From the NCBI GenBank assembly GCA_001792895.1, contig MARA01000022.1, positions 62,001 through 126,000 on the forward strand: 64,000 nt of DNA, written 5' to 3'. A program made the translations under genes and the position numbers. The first letter of the stretch is position 1, and the number at the start of each line of letters is the position of its first letter. Positions 21,868-33,130 of the stretch are shown here, in pieces. The notes beneath the pieces are model-generated. The model saw only the letters and a list, made by a program, of their open reading frames with translations, was not told the DNA's origin and ran no database searches. Source of the DNA: Lentinus brumalis. Lineage: Eukaryota; Basidiomycota; Agaricomycetes; Polyporales; Polyporaceae.

Positions 21868-23438
21868 ATGGCACCCCCGTCGTCGCACCAGCACCCGCCG
21901 TCCAGGGCATTGGTGGTGAGTACGATGGTCGTGTGCGCGAGCTGGCATGTCTCTGACCCATTGCACAGATCGGCACGGTGTCCTTCTACCTGGTCGCTGC
22001 ATTGGCTGTATGTCATACACGCATATATGCACTTGGGACGTCTGACTGACAGCTGGGACTGGCATGGACGACGGATCAGATGGTCATGGCGTGAGTACTC
22101 TGGTCTTTTCTCTGCACTGCGCTGCGACTTGTCGCGATGCGTGTCTGTATACCCGCTTCAGTACACACGGTATGTTGAAGAGTGTGAGACCTCTGGCGTT
22201 GGGCCAAGTCTCGTTGCTTGTGGACTGCTGTGCCAAAACGACGTTCTCGCCGCGACACAGGCCAGTATGCTGACTATATGCGCAGAAACAAATGGGTCCT
22301 CAATACCACCGATACTCCCCTATTCTTCCTCCTTTCGCAGCTCATAATCGCCGTCGTGCTGTTCCTGTTCGCGCATATGGCGGGCTTGCTACAGCTGCCG
22401 CTTCAACTAGACATGCAAGTATGCAAAGGATTGATACCCATGGTTGGCCTGAACGTTATCGGGCTCAGGTGCGTGAGCCATCCGTCTACACCCCGAAGGT
22501 CCGCTCAAATCGGATGCGGAGGACAGCTTCAGCAATTATACCCTCAAGTACGTCGACGCCTCGTTCTACCAAGTTGCACGCGGCATGGTTCTGCCTTTCA
22601 CCGTCGGGACGTCGTTCTTCCTCCTGCACGCACGCCCCTCCCTGCGCATATTTGCTGCCTGCGCCGTTGTCACCATCGGCTTCTTCGTTGGTGTCTTCCT
22701 CGACGGCACCGAGGTATCCGTGGTCGGTGTTACGTTTGGTGTCCTCAGCTCTATGATCACCGCCCTCCACTCCGTTGTCATCAAGAAGAGCCTGGATGTT
22801 GTGCACGGAAGCGCATTGCACCTGTCCTGGTACACCAACCTCCTCAGTGCTTGCCTCCTGGCTCCTGGCCTCGTGCTCGTTGGCGAGCTCCCTGGTGTCA
22901 TGAAGCTACTCTTCGGGCCGAACGAAAGTGCCCCGGGTGAGATGAGTACTCTGTCGACCTTCGTAATGGGCTCCATCATCACCGTGAGTGCACCGGGTCT
23001 TACCGAGGTAGCGTCATTCTGAGGTCTCCTTCTACTCTATCAGGGTGTTTTCGGCTTCCTGATGAGCGTAGCGAGCCTGATGTCGATCAAGGTCACCTCC
23101 CCCATCACCCACATGGTGTCTTCCGCCGTCCGCGGTGTTGCCGCGTCGATCCTAGGATACTACCTCTTCCACGACACCATTACCAAGTAAGTGGCCTACC
23201 TTGTAACCGGTGAGACTCGTCATACTGATGTTGGTTCCCTAGTGGTCGTGCGTCCTCCATCGCGATCATCCTTCTGGGCTCTATCTGGTACACCTGGATC
23301 AAGCACGTAGAATCACAACCTGCGGCCAGCAAGGCGCAGTACGAGCCCGTCGCCCTCGACGAGATGGAGCAGGGCAAATCAAAGTCTGAAAACGGCCACG
23401 TCCACCGCCATTCGCTGGGACGAGGCGCGCGCGAGTAA
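21868..23438 (+). CDS. Nucleotide-sugar / triose-phosphate type transporter (DMT superfamily, GDP-fucose transporter-like)
   Basis: Multi-pass membrane antiporter, by family located in Golgi or ER and exchanging a nucleotide sugar or phosphorylated metabolite. Exons are 21868-21915, 21969-22007, 22053-22090, 22286-22468, 22527-22983, 23044-23186 and 23243-23438, giving 367 aa. Typical landmarks: TVSFYLVAALAL at the first helix, MANKWVLNTTDTPLFFLLSQ, GLNVIGLSFSNYTLKYVDAS, a repeated pattern of about ten hydrophobic helices, KKSLDVVHGSALHLSWYTN and SPITHMVSSAVRGVAASILGY. A hydrophilic C-terminal tail faces the cytosol. The third intron is 195 nt, long for this genome. A shorter alternative with a mini-exon is possible but would insert residues into the conserved MANKWV segment. 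The substrate cannot be fixed from sequence alone. Confidence 0.85.
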
Positions 23439-23595
23439 GAGACCGCCGCTTGCCGCCCCGGACAGGCAACCACATGCGTCACGTAGACTTACATCCACAG
23501 ACTATACTCATGCAACCGTTTGTGATTAGAATATCCTGCCGAAGTGCTAATAATCCAATATATAGAACTTTCATGCGCGTTGACCCGTTGTCTAA

Positions 23596-25069
23596 TCACC
23601 CTAGACTCGACCCTATCTCCTTCAACAGCAGCCGTTTTCGCTCGGTATAGATGTAGGGTATGCGGTCGCAGCCGTACCGCTGGAGTGCGTATAACAATTG
23701 TTCGTCGCTGAGCCTTTCGATATCGGAGACGTGGCGGAGCGGAGGGAATGGCTAGTAAGTGGTCAGCCGCAGAATCTGCTATTTGGTTGAAACGCACCAA
23801 GTCATCGCACATCCAGTCGCTTGGACACGTTCCGTCAAGTGCAGGAATTTCTTCGTATTGGGTTGTCATCCCGTCCCCGCGGGAGTGGTTTTCGCGCTGC
23901 ATGAACCCTTCAGTAAGTGGTTTGATATACACAAGTGTTCTGTCGTATTACCTTTCTGACGGACCGCTCGAGCTTGACGCATCGGCTCTCAAGACTTTGC
24001 AATCTCTCCTCGACGGCCAGCTTCAAGTCGCCCAACGCGGCTATGTGTCTGTCCTCTGACACCTTCCAGCTGGAATCCTGCCTTGACTCATCCACCCCCG
24101 ACTGCGTTTCACCACTAGCATGCCTCGGGTTGGCGCAAATCGGCAGTGGATCATGGCTTCCGGGTGTCGGGTCGTTGTTTGATCCCGTGGGCGCGCTCTG
24201 GGGATCCGGTAACTGGCATAGGATTGCGTCGAGCCGCTGTGTGAAGTAGATGTCCAGAACGTCGAGCCGGGCTTCAAGTTCACTTTTTGCGGCAACCATG
24301 CGTTCCTCCAGCTGCTGACAAGCGAGGTATGCCTCATTCTCGTCGTCGCCACGCTTCCATGTCTCAACTTGCGACTCCAGCGCCGTGATCTTGCCGTTGA
24401 GTCGCCTGTCGATTTCATCGGTGAGAGAACGCGTCTCCTTACCCATGTCTCGTCCAAGCTCGTAGACGTGTTTGCCCAGCTCATCCTTGGCCTTCTCGCC
24501 CAAAGCTACAATCTGCCTCTCGCTCGCTGACCTCAGGATGTCCCGTAGCCGCTCCTCGGCTGCGTCGACCTTTGCGTCGACCTGTTGATCAAGCCAGCTC
24601 TCGACTTCGCGGACCTTCTCCTGAAGTGCGTCTTCCAGGCGTTTGTCGACATCGACCTTCAACTCGGCCGGCAATGTGGTGAGGCGCAGTTCTGCCGCTC
24701 TCATCCTCGTCTCCATCTTCAGCATCTTCGCCTCCACCTCTTTCATCCGTGCTTCCACTGAAGAGGTATACTGTGCATTGAGACGCGTGAACCATTCGGT
24801 CGTGTGATTGCGGTGCACCACCATCGCTTCCTTGACAGCGTTGTTGACATATTGCCTCACGACGTCGTCGAGTTGGACGGGCTGTGTCGGGGGTGGTGGC
24901 GCGCTGCTCACTGTATAGACCACCAACCACCAAATCGTCAGTCAATTCCTTCGCCCTCGACCGCCAGCTCAGTTCAAGAATCCTCACCGTCTGCAGAGTA
25001 GTCATACGGCTGTACATTGCCGTATAGAGGTGGGAACGGTACTGGGGGCGGGTAAGTGTAGTGCGACAT
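23596..25069 (-). CDS. Coiled-coil protein with possible LEM-like C-terminus
   Basis: Exons (minus) are 25069-24988, 24910-23952, 23896-23798 and 23751-23596, giving 431 aa with matching phases. The N-terminus is Pro/Tyr-rich (MSHYTYPPPVPFPPLYG). Residues of about 50-260 form long coiled coils (for example VEARMKEVEAKMLKMETRM and AAEERLRDILRSASERQIV). A short Ser/Pro/Asn-rich linker and a second coiled coil (LKLAVEERLQSLESR) follow. The end (RLSDEQLLYALQRYGCDRIP, then YTERKRLLLKEI) resembles LEM/HeH-type helix-extended-helix folds that bind chromatin or BAF, though this match is by eye. A structural or nuclear-envelope role is possible but not shown. Confidence 0.7.
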
Positions 25070-26627
25070 GGCTGAGGGCCGGTACAGTGAGTCGTGTGCT
25101 ATCGTGTGCGTCCAGGTAAGGCATCGAGTTACCTTGTGCTTCTTGCCCGTTATTGTTCATTCTTCAAGGCCACCTTTCTTCTGCAGACACAGAGGCTATC
25201 TTCGTCGAACAAACGAAAGGCGCTTGGTAGCTGTGACGACGTTTCGTAAGCATCATCTCCGATTGTACATAGCGTCCACCGTGACGGTCCAACTCATCAT
25301 CTCTCTTCATCCAGTCCGAGTGCGTCTACGCCATGGTGGGCGAGCGTCGGCGCGATAACCATCGTTCCTGGCAAAGTGAGCCTCTGCTGGTTCGCAGGGG
25401 TGTGCAGCACTGAACGAAAGAATGAACGAAAGAACGAGCGAAAGGAATACTGGATGTGGCACGCCGGAATTTTCTGCGATGGGCGGGATTGGATCTGGTA
25501 AGAGTCTTGCAGTCCCCGTGTCAAGGGCTTGTCAGACTAACCCATTTGACACGGGCTAAGTGATGATCTTCGCTCGCCGGACTAACATACGGCAAGGTCG
25601 TGGCCCTCCCTTGTCACAGGCTGACGGCCAGATCATATTGGTCACACGTATAGAAAGGATGAGTAGGTGTGGATTGTTGTGGAGATCGTTCTGCTGAATC
25701 TCTGTATCGCGTCACTACAGTTTACGGCCCATGGGGAATGATCGACTTAGGCTTCCGGTGACCTATCCCACTTCATCTGCTTTTCATATCACTGATTCGA
25801 ATTTTCAATTGTGTCAGCGGTCCTGCCACTTTGAGCTGTTGCCATGTTCCCAGCCGCTATAATGCCCGCCGCGTACTCTAGTATGGACTCTCAATATTTC
25901 GCAGCCTCCGCTCGAATCCACCTGGCATAGAACATCGCTGTCCCTAATCATGCAGAACGTCGTGACGTACCCGGACTGGAGAGGCAAGCAACTCATCGGC
26001 TTCCGGAGCTGACGGCCTTCGTCGCTCGTAAACAGCGGAATTCAGCCCGCGGGCCACGTCGCACACTTGTCGGTCCGGTCAACAGTCCTGGATATGCAGC
26101 TGAGTCGATTTGGGCAGTCTTTTAGACAGTATCAAGATCAGTCGGAGCAGAACTTGAAATGGATATTCGACCACACAAAGACATCTCTGGGGCATCGTCA
26201 AGTGACAAGTTCGGTAACGCCTCTCCGCGGCCTATACTGCGATCAAGCCTCGTATAAGGAGGTTTATTCTCTACTACGTCCTTCTATGTAGCCAGTCTGG
26301 AGCTGCTGCTCCATGCTTGTGTTATAACGCCCATCTGACATACCACTGACACAGTGACAGCCTGTCAATCGCGCCTGGAGGACTGATGCATCCCAAACAT
26401 CCCAATAGTACTCTCTCGACGTCTGAATACTGGTGACCCGTTCGAAGTAACATTACAGCATAAAACATATCGAACATATAGATACATAGACGTCAGTATG
26501 AGACTGTGGGTGGACCTGAGTAAGTAATGCGGCGTGAGCTGCCACTGGTAGGATCGCAATCTCGATCCGGCGCTTCAGACGCTCCCTCGACATGTGCTCT
26601 CCGAACCGACAACGCAGTCTTCAAGCT
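25070..26627. other. About 1.5 kb without a supported gene
   Basis: Only short open frames (under 100 codons) without domains. Lower GC than the neighbouring genes; probably intergenic, including the promoter of the coiled-coil gene at its left end. Confidence 0.5.
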
Positions 26628-27326
26628 TTAGATAGAGGCTATCATGAGTAAAGAGGAAATTTTGTTGATCGATGATTAGGAAGACTCACCTGAACGATTG
26701 AGGGCAGCCTTGTACTGCTCCCTGAACGGTCCCGTCAAAGCGTACGCGATCTGTGCGTACGACCTTGGGTCCAAGCGGGTCCTGCGCTGCTCGTACAGCT
26801 TCTGCAGCGCGTCCCACCATCCCAAATAGTTTTCTCTTATTTTATCAGACACCCTCTGGCAGTCGGACGAACGGATAGCCCGCATGTAATCCACAGGATC
26901 CACGCCGCACGTCCTACACACGAACATGATGCCGAGCTCCTCAGGGCTGATCGTCGAGCTGACCTTCGTAAAGTCGACCCCTTCTTCGCCGGCCTTGATG
27001 CAAAAGCTAGCCAGCTGCATGAGCTGCTGGTGCAGCCCATGCGCGATGGGATACTTGTCGGGTTGTGCTAACGCGTAGATGCGCGGGAAGGCGACGCGGC
27101 GTTCGAGATCGTCTGGCTGCCATGTGTTGTCGTACAGCAGCCATTCGGACGAAGAGATCGGGGTGGGTGGTAGTGTGGTGGGCGGTGTCGTCGGCCACCG
27201 TGTAGGCGGGCGGTCGAAGGGATCGAGTGAATGAAGAGCCGGGTTGTAAGGATATGCCATGTCCACGGTGGCTGAGTAGGCGGTGGTTGAGTAGGAGAGA
27301 GTCGGCAAGTATGATATCGCAGACAT
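26628..27326 (-). CDS. Unrecognised 215-aa protein
   Basis: Exon 1 (27326-26690) is open from MSAISYLPTLSYS. A 51-nt intron (26689-26639, GTGAGT..GATAG) leads to an 11-nt last exon ending at 26628. Reading through the intron would give a nearly identical end at 26676. The first 65 residues are Pro/Thr/Tyr-rich and probably disordered. The rest is helical, with HGLHQQLMQLASFCIKAGEE, a CRTC pair and ENYLGWWDALQKLYEQR. No family is recognised. It may be a basidiomycete-specific nuclear or regulatory protein, but nothing in the sequence decides that. Confidence 0.65.
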
Positions 27327-28305
27327 CGAGCGGGTTTATATCCTGCCTCATGCTTTCGCCGCATTGACATCTGTGGAAGGAACCACCAGATCCGAGCCGC
27401 TGTGGCTAAGCGATGCTTTGGTTCCTTTGTCCTCGTAACGCTTGGTCTCGCGTCGCCTGTGGCGAAAGATCGCCCACATTAGGCATACAATTGAAAGCCG
27501 GCCACTGGCTGCGGTCACTCGAAATTCAGTGATCGCATTGTGGCGAGCGACATTGTAGCAGACACGGCAGGGACTTCGGCGTTTCGGACGGGCCAAAAGG
27601 CGTGCCATTGGCCGCGCGAGGTAACCTTTCAACCGCCTTTTATCCCGTTTCGAGCAAAACGAGACAAAAGGTAACCTCGGACGGCGTATTTACCTCGACT
27701 TTTCGCCCGTCTGAAACGCTGAGATCCCCGCCGTAAGAGCCCACATGGGGGCATACGGTGTAACGCGGGGTGTCTCTTCGACGGCTGCATAACAATGAGT
27801 GTCATAGTAAGCGAGACTGGGCGCGAGACCAGCGAAGAGGTGGTGGTGGTTGCAAGTCAACTAGTCAGATCGGAGACTACTTACTGTGAATTAAAGGATT
27901 CGTTCATCTCCCTCAAGGGACTTGAACCAAACCAATTACCAGCGCCTGGTTTAGTTCATATCCTCATTCATCTTGGCAAATCCGATTTGTCTTCAGCGCC
28001 AGTACTCGCATTGGAACGTCGGACGAGTCGAGCCACACAACGTGAAACATGATGAACAGGGGGACGAGTTCTGAGGTGTGATACGCAAAAGAAATCGTGA
28101 GTGTGCGGTGAGGAGTCACGGACGAGGTGAGGTATGAGACAGCGTGGTATCAACGAAGTTCCATGGTAGCACGACCGATGAGAAAGGTGATGAAGAGACA
28201 TGATGGAGGTGAGAACGAGACGTATTGTAGCGATAAGATAGGACGAGATGAGGTAGACGTACGAGCAAGAAGACCAAAGGCGATGAGTCTCGCGTGTAAG
28301 CACAC
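27327..28305. other. Intergenic region containing an inverted repeat
   Basis: No supported gene. It holds the 144-bp inverted repeat described separately and, at about 28010-28300, a 3' flank that recurs next to other members of the 228-aa family. Confidence 0.5.
27578..27721. repeat. Imperfect 144-bp inverted repeat
   Basis: The outer arms GCGTTTCGGACGGGCCAAAAG (about 27579-27599) and CTTTTCGCCCGTCTGAAACGC (about 27700-27720) are inverted copies with two mismatches. The inner arms CGAGGTAACCTTT and AAAGGTAACCTCG pair except at the central base. It may be a MITE or a foldback remnant. No coding capacity. Confidence 0.5.
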
Positions 28306-29105
28306 TCACAAAGGCGTGCTGAGATCCTGCGTAACGACCCCGATCAGTTCGACGATCAAATGACATAGATCGTGGGGATATACTGTACGTACCACCGAGA
28401 GATGCGCCCAATCATACCACCAGAGCAGCTCTGGCTTGTGGTCCCCGAAAGTCATGGCCTCCTGGACGATGTCAATGACGTGCTGGACACCCCCCACTTC
28501 CTTCATCTCGTCGGTCCTCTCGCCAACGTTGTAGTTGCTGTAGAGCGCGAACATCGACTTCCATTCGTACGTGTATGGTATGATCCTTTCTAGCTTGACA
28601 CCTGTCTTTTCTTCTAGGTCTTGGTCAACGAGAAGGCGTGCAAGACCTTTGAGCGTGCTGATAAGCTCCTCGTTCGTCTTCTGCTCCTCGGTGAGTTCGC
28701 CGTACTTGATCAAGGTCGTCCCGGCCAGACCCGCCAACCAGGTGTCTCCGGTCACGTCCAACTCGATATTGTGAAATTTCGCATAGTCCCAGAGGTAGTC
28801 GAGCGTGTGAGCCCAGCCGTACGCCAGCCGGGGCGGATTGCCACCGTTGCAGGCTGCCATACTTCTCGGTATCGTCTTACGCGGGCCGAAGATTGCGCCC
28901 AGCCTCCTCCATTTCTGTGGACGACGTCAGACGTGACCCCTCAAAGACGTGGGATGATGCATACCGCTTCCTGCGCCGCCTTGGCGCGATCTGTGAACTT
29001 GACATTGACACCATCGGTGTCCAATTGCATCCTCCCCTTCTCGTCGCGGTCGAACTCGAAGAGGTACTGATCGTCGGGGTGATTCCTTCGATTTTCAGGA
29101 TACAT
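28306..29105 (-). CDS. Member A of an unrecognised 228-aa family (intact)
   Basis: Exons (minus) are 29105-28965, 28914-28393 and 28326-28306, giving 227 aa. The layout of a 48-codon exon, a 174-codon exon and a 7-codon last exon is shared by all intact members. Exon 1 has HPDDQYLFEFDRDEKGR and VKFTDRAKAAQEA. Exon 2 starts KWRRLGAIFGPRK and has PPRLAYGWAH, LAGTTLIKYGELTEEQ, ERIIPYTYEW and PELLWWYDW. The end is DLSTPL. The protein is predicted soluble, helical and acidic, with no signal peptide or membrane segment. Function is unknown. The gene lies just downstream of, and slightly overlaps, the 3' end of the open frame at 29095-30402. Confidence 0.75.
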
Positions 29106-30402
29106 GGGCACAGTGGATACAGTGGACTGGGTGAGGGAATATACGTTGGTAAGTTCGGATGATGGTGGTTGGTGGTCTTGAGATGTAGAACTCTATTGAG
29201 ATAAGTCCTTCAGCGATGAGTCCAGCGGTAGATACGATAGAGTACTGCACATGAGAGGCTTGGCCAAGGCGAGCCTCGCACTCGTTCTGGGAGGAGGGAT
29301 CGTAGTATGATAGCTCCCGAGATGCCGACCGCAGCAGGTGCGTCGTGTCATCTCGGGCTTGGTCCTCAATGGCAGGGCTGGATGACCTCGAGGAAGTTGA
29401 AGGCAAGGAGTACAGCGGGGACATGTCCCATTCATCGTCGAAATCGCGCTGTGTGTTTGAGAGACCTGCAACCGGGCCATTTTCAAGGGCGTCGAGGTCG
29501 TGCTGTGTGCTTGAAGGGCCCGCAGCCTCAGGCCGGCCACTCTCGAGGTCGTCCTGTGTATTTGGAGGACCCGCTACCAGGCCGTTCTGGAAAGTGTCGA
29601 TGTCGGGCGAGATGTTCGAAGGACCTGCTACCGGGTCGTCCTCGACAACAGGAACTGATGGCGACTCGACCTGATGTGCGCGATGAGCCCGATGCTTCGC
29701 ATGGTTGAACCGCGGGATCACCACCTCTGGGACCAGTCTTGGCTTCTTTCGAGGGCTATCGCCCTGTCCCCACCGGCGCGAAGACGAAGAGGGCTCGTAC
29801 TCAGGGAAGTATCGGCCCGTGCCGGCCGCGGGTGAGCTCGTGCGCTTCTTGGGTAACTTCTCAGGGGACCGCGGCGGACTCTTGATGGACTGCATCTGCT
29901 GGAGCGGTACTTTGTTAGGGTGAATTTTGTTGCTCTGCTAGACGGAAGTGCAATTGCCCCCTCAGTAGTCCGTCACACTGAGGGGCTGAGCAAACGACCT
30001 ACGCTGTCTGCGCGACGCGGTGGACTTTCTGGAGCTTTCTGTACTACTTCCTCGAGCTCTTCGCCATCGTCAATTATGTATGGGTCGTTAGAGCTCCCCG
30101 CAACGGATGGAGGCGGCGAGTCCGGTCGTTTGACGATGGAACTAGCTCTTGATTCAGAAGCTTGTGGCTGTCATCATGGCGGGATTGGCTTGTAAATGCA
30201 TGTAAGTACGCGGAACGTGTGCTGCAGTACATACCTGAGCCGGCGGCGCAGCTGCGCTGGTCTGAGGCTGGGGATGTTGTTTCACGTAAGCGATCTCCGC
30301 CTTGAGGGCAGCGATCTGTCCCGCTTGCTCTTTCGCCAGGTCCTTGTAGAACTGCAGCTCGGACTTCACCCTACGCAACTCCTCTACAGGGTTAGAGGTC
30401 AT
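29095..30402 (-). CDS. Proline/serine-rich nuclear-type protein with N-terminal coiled coil
   Basis: Exons (minus) are 30402-30235, 30167-29979 and 29934-29095, giving 398 aa with consistent phases. Residues of about 5-42 form a coiled coil (ELRRVKSELQFYKDLAKEQ), followed by Ser/Pro-rich, probably disordered sequence with basic clusters that could serve as nuclear localisation signals (PEKLPKKRTSS and SPRKKPRL). A degenerate repeat AGPSN..DD..LENG/FQNG occurs about four times between residues 220 and 300. The last 25 or so residues are read from sequence that is the shared promoter block of family member A, so the native end is probably earlier or spliced differently. No known domain. Confidence 0.6.
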
Positions 30403-30604
30403 TACGCTGAAGATACTCAAGCTTGTAAGTGTCGCAGATCGTGGTTAGAAGCCAACAGGCGGCACCTCCTGAATTGTATTCGTGGGAAACTGGCCAAGGC
30501 GCGCTTGCGGCTTCGAAACCACGTTGCTTGAATCCAAGGTTGAATTCGATTGTTGCTGTGGCTAGTGTTTCGTCTTCGTTCTGTCGACCCCGACCGCAAT
30601 AATA

Positions 30605-31394
30605 GTGAAAGGCTCCGATTCCCATGCTGGAAGGTACCCGGAAGACGAGTATTTGTTCGAGATCGACGATAATCCCGACCCCTCGGTTGACTCGGGGGCC
30701 GGGGCTGCCTTGGAGCTTCACCCAAAGAGCGCAACGAGCGCAGGCGGCGGTTCGTGCTACTCTGCAGTGCTTTCTCCTCACTCACTGATATTCGTTACAG
30801 AAGTGGGACAGGCTTTACAAATTATTCCACCCGCGACCCGTGATCACAAAGGAAGAAACCGGTCCTCGTTGCCTCGTGAACGGACCACATCTCGCATACG
30901 GTTGGGCATTCTCGAAGAACGATCTCCTCAAGTACGCAGAATTCCACAATATAAAGATGCCGCTTCAAGAGTACCTCTCTGGGAAGCTGGGGAAAGAGTA
31001 TGTGAAGTACGGGGCGCTGTCGGAGACCGATGCACAGGACAAGGAGCTCCTCTACTACCTCGACAAGTGCGCCTCGCTAGCGGTCAGGAAGCACCTCGAG
31101 CATGAAGCTCGTGTCAAGTTGCTGTATGTCGTGCCCTTCAGCAAGATTCACGACGCGCTTTTTGCGTGATACACGAACATCGAGGCAAACGAGCGGATGA
31201 AAGAGATCCACACGACTGTCGGATTGGAGGATGCCAGGGACTTCATCGACCTCGCGATAGAGGATGCCGGGGTTCAGTCAGAGTTGCTGTGGTGGTATGA
31301 CTGGGCGGGATTTTGAGGAGTGGTGCGTCTACATTGATTTCTGTCCATTCTTTTCGCTCATGTGGCTATCCAGGGCCTCAATTACCCTTGCTGA
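30605..31394 (+). pseudogene. Member B of the 228-aa family (broken)
   Basis: Divergent subtype: exon 1 relic about 30605-30749 (RYPEDEYLFEIDD), exon 2 from 30801 (KWDRLYKLFHPRP, LAYGWAFSKNDLLKYAEFHN, KYGALSETDAQDKELL), and a last exon relic at 31374-31394 (GLNYPC). The usual ATG appears as GTG. There is a TGA at 31167-31169 in the FA.YTNIEA segment and another at 31314-31316 just before the exon end, where member C has CGA. Three lesions make a functional product unlikely. Confidence 0.7.
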
Positions 31395-31537
31395 GTCCTC
31401 CTCTGTCATCGACCCGCCTCGTAAGTATGTCTCTTGTTCCCTCTCCTTCGCCTTCTTTGAGTCTCCCAGTATGTTGTCGACTTGCTCTCTGTTATGCACT
31501 GTGATCGTCGCATGGATTCTGTGTCGACCCCAACCAC

Positions 31538-32312
31538 ATGAATGACTCCGAGTCCCATGTTGAAAGGTATCCGGAGGACGCGTACTGTTTGAGATCGACG
31601 ATGACCTCGGTCGAGTCTGGGCTGCCTTCAAGTTGGACGTTCACCGGACGAGCGAAACGGCGGCGGTTCGTATGACTCTGCCACAGTCTCTCTCGTCAAT
31701 CACTGATATCTGTTACAGAAGTAGGACAGGCTCTACAAGTTATTCCACCCGCGACCCGTGATCGGAGAAGAACAGACCGGCTTCCGTTGCCTTTTATACG
31801 GACCACGTCTCGCCTACGGCTGGGCATTCTCGCGCGCCGACCTCCTCAAGTACGCTGAGTTCCACCAGCTCAAGATGCCGCTCCAGGAGTACCTCTCTGG
31901 GAAGCTGGGCAAGATGCACGTCAGGTACGGTGCGCTGTCGGAGACCGATGCACAGGACGAGGAGCTCCTCTTCTTCCTCGACAAGTGCGCCTATTTGGCG
32001 GTCAGAACGCACCTCGAGCAGGAGGCCGGTGTCGATTTGCTCCATGTGCGCCCTTTCAGCAAGATCCACGACGTGCTCTTCGCAATCTACACGAACATCG
32101 AAGCGGAACAACGTATCGACGAGATCGATGCTATTACCGGACTGGACGATGCCACTGACCTCATCCAGTTCGCGATAAGGGACGCTGTGATCCAGTCAGA
32201 GTTGCTCTGGTGGCACGATCGGTCGATGCTACGAGGCGTGGTGCGTCTTCTCTTCATACACTCCTTCTTTCTGCTCACCGCAGCTACGCAGGGCCTCAAC
32301 TATCCTTGTTGA
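31538..32312 (+). pseudogene. Member C of the 228-aa family (broken)
   Basis: Tandem neighbour of member B and the same subtype. Exon 1 (31538-31665) begins MNDSESHVERYPED but then shifts frame by a small deletion relative to member B. Exon 2 (31719-32240) starts with AAG TAG where members read KW, a nonsense change. The rest of exon 2 is open (PRLAYGWAFSRADLLKYAEF, VRYGALSETDAQDEELLFF, SELLWWHD), and exon 3 (32292-32312) gives GLNYPC and a stop. An internal ATG at 31758 could still start a 160-residue fragment, but I see no sign that it does. Confidence 0.65.
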
Positions 32313-33130
32313 GCTCTTCACTGCCATCCTCTTGCCCGGGCCTCTCATCGCCCCGGGCTCCTCGGCCTTCAAGTACTCGGGATATTTACTCCATTGTGTA
32401 TGGCGAGATTCCTACTCCTTGAGTATCATTCCGCCGGGGTTCCCAGTGTACATATACACGCTCTGACAGTTCAACGACATGCTATGATGACGAACCAAAA
32501 TTGTATGGAACGGCGTCGTATGTAGACGGGGCATGTCGCGGATGCGAGAAGGGACGAGGGACGGCAGATAGCGTACAGAGGAGAGGACTCCGGGGCAAGG
32601 AGCCGCAGCCGATGACAAGGAGCTACATGCAGGCAAGCAAGCGAGCCTAGATTGCAAGTAGCCCTCGCAGCTTAGCGTCAGCCAAGCCGAGTCACTGCTC
32701 CGATGCCTCCCCATGCGAACCTTATTGTCTCTACCTTGCGTCATCACATGTTGTTGTAAGTATATCACATGTGACGGGTGTACCGACGAGACGACAGCGC
32801 GAGGGACATGAATGAGAGGGCGCCAACCAAGGGTACAGAACAGAATAGCACTGGCAGCCAAACGGTCGTACATCGCAACGTCGGCCGCGTCGAGCCACAC
32901 GACGTGAAACATGACTGAAGGGGGACGTCTGAGGCGTGATACGCAAGAAAAATCACGAGTGTACGGTGGTAAGGTATGTGGTAGCGTGGTATCAGGACAA
33001 CAGGTTCCGGGTAGCATGATGTAACGACGAGCCACAGTGATGAAAGCGAGAAGATGTAGTGGTAGGGACTGGACGAGATGAGGAAGTCGTACAAGCGCGA
33101 CTCAGGCGGGAGGCGATGACGCGCGTACCC
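32313..33130. other. Intergenic region with family 3' flank
   Basis: No gene supported. About 32745-33100 resembles, on the minus strand, the sequence downstream of family members at 28010-28300, 61860-62215 and 63590-63980. Confidence 0.45.

Noticed and set aside
22141..22285. Mini-exon TACACACG inside transporter intron 3
   Set aside because: It can be placed in phase but would add residues within the conserved MANKWVLNTT segment; a single 195-nt intron restores the expected protein.
27795..28052. 85-codon frame upstream of family member A's 3' side
   Set aside because: No domain, no splice partners, and it runs into the duplicated 3' flank of the family.
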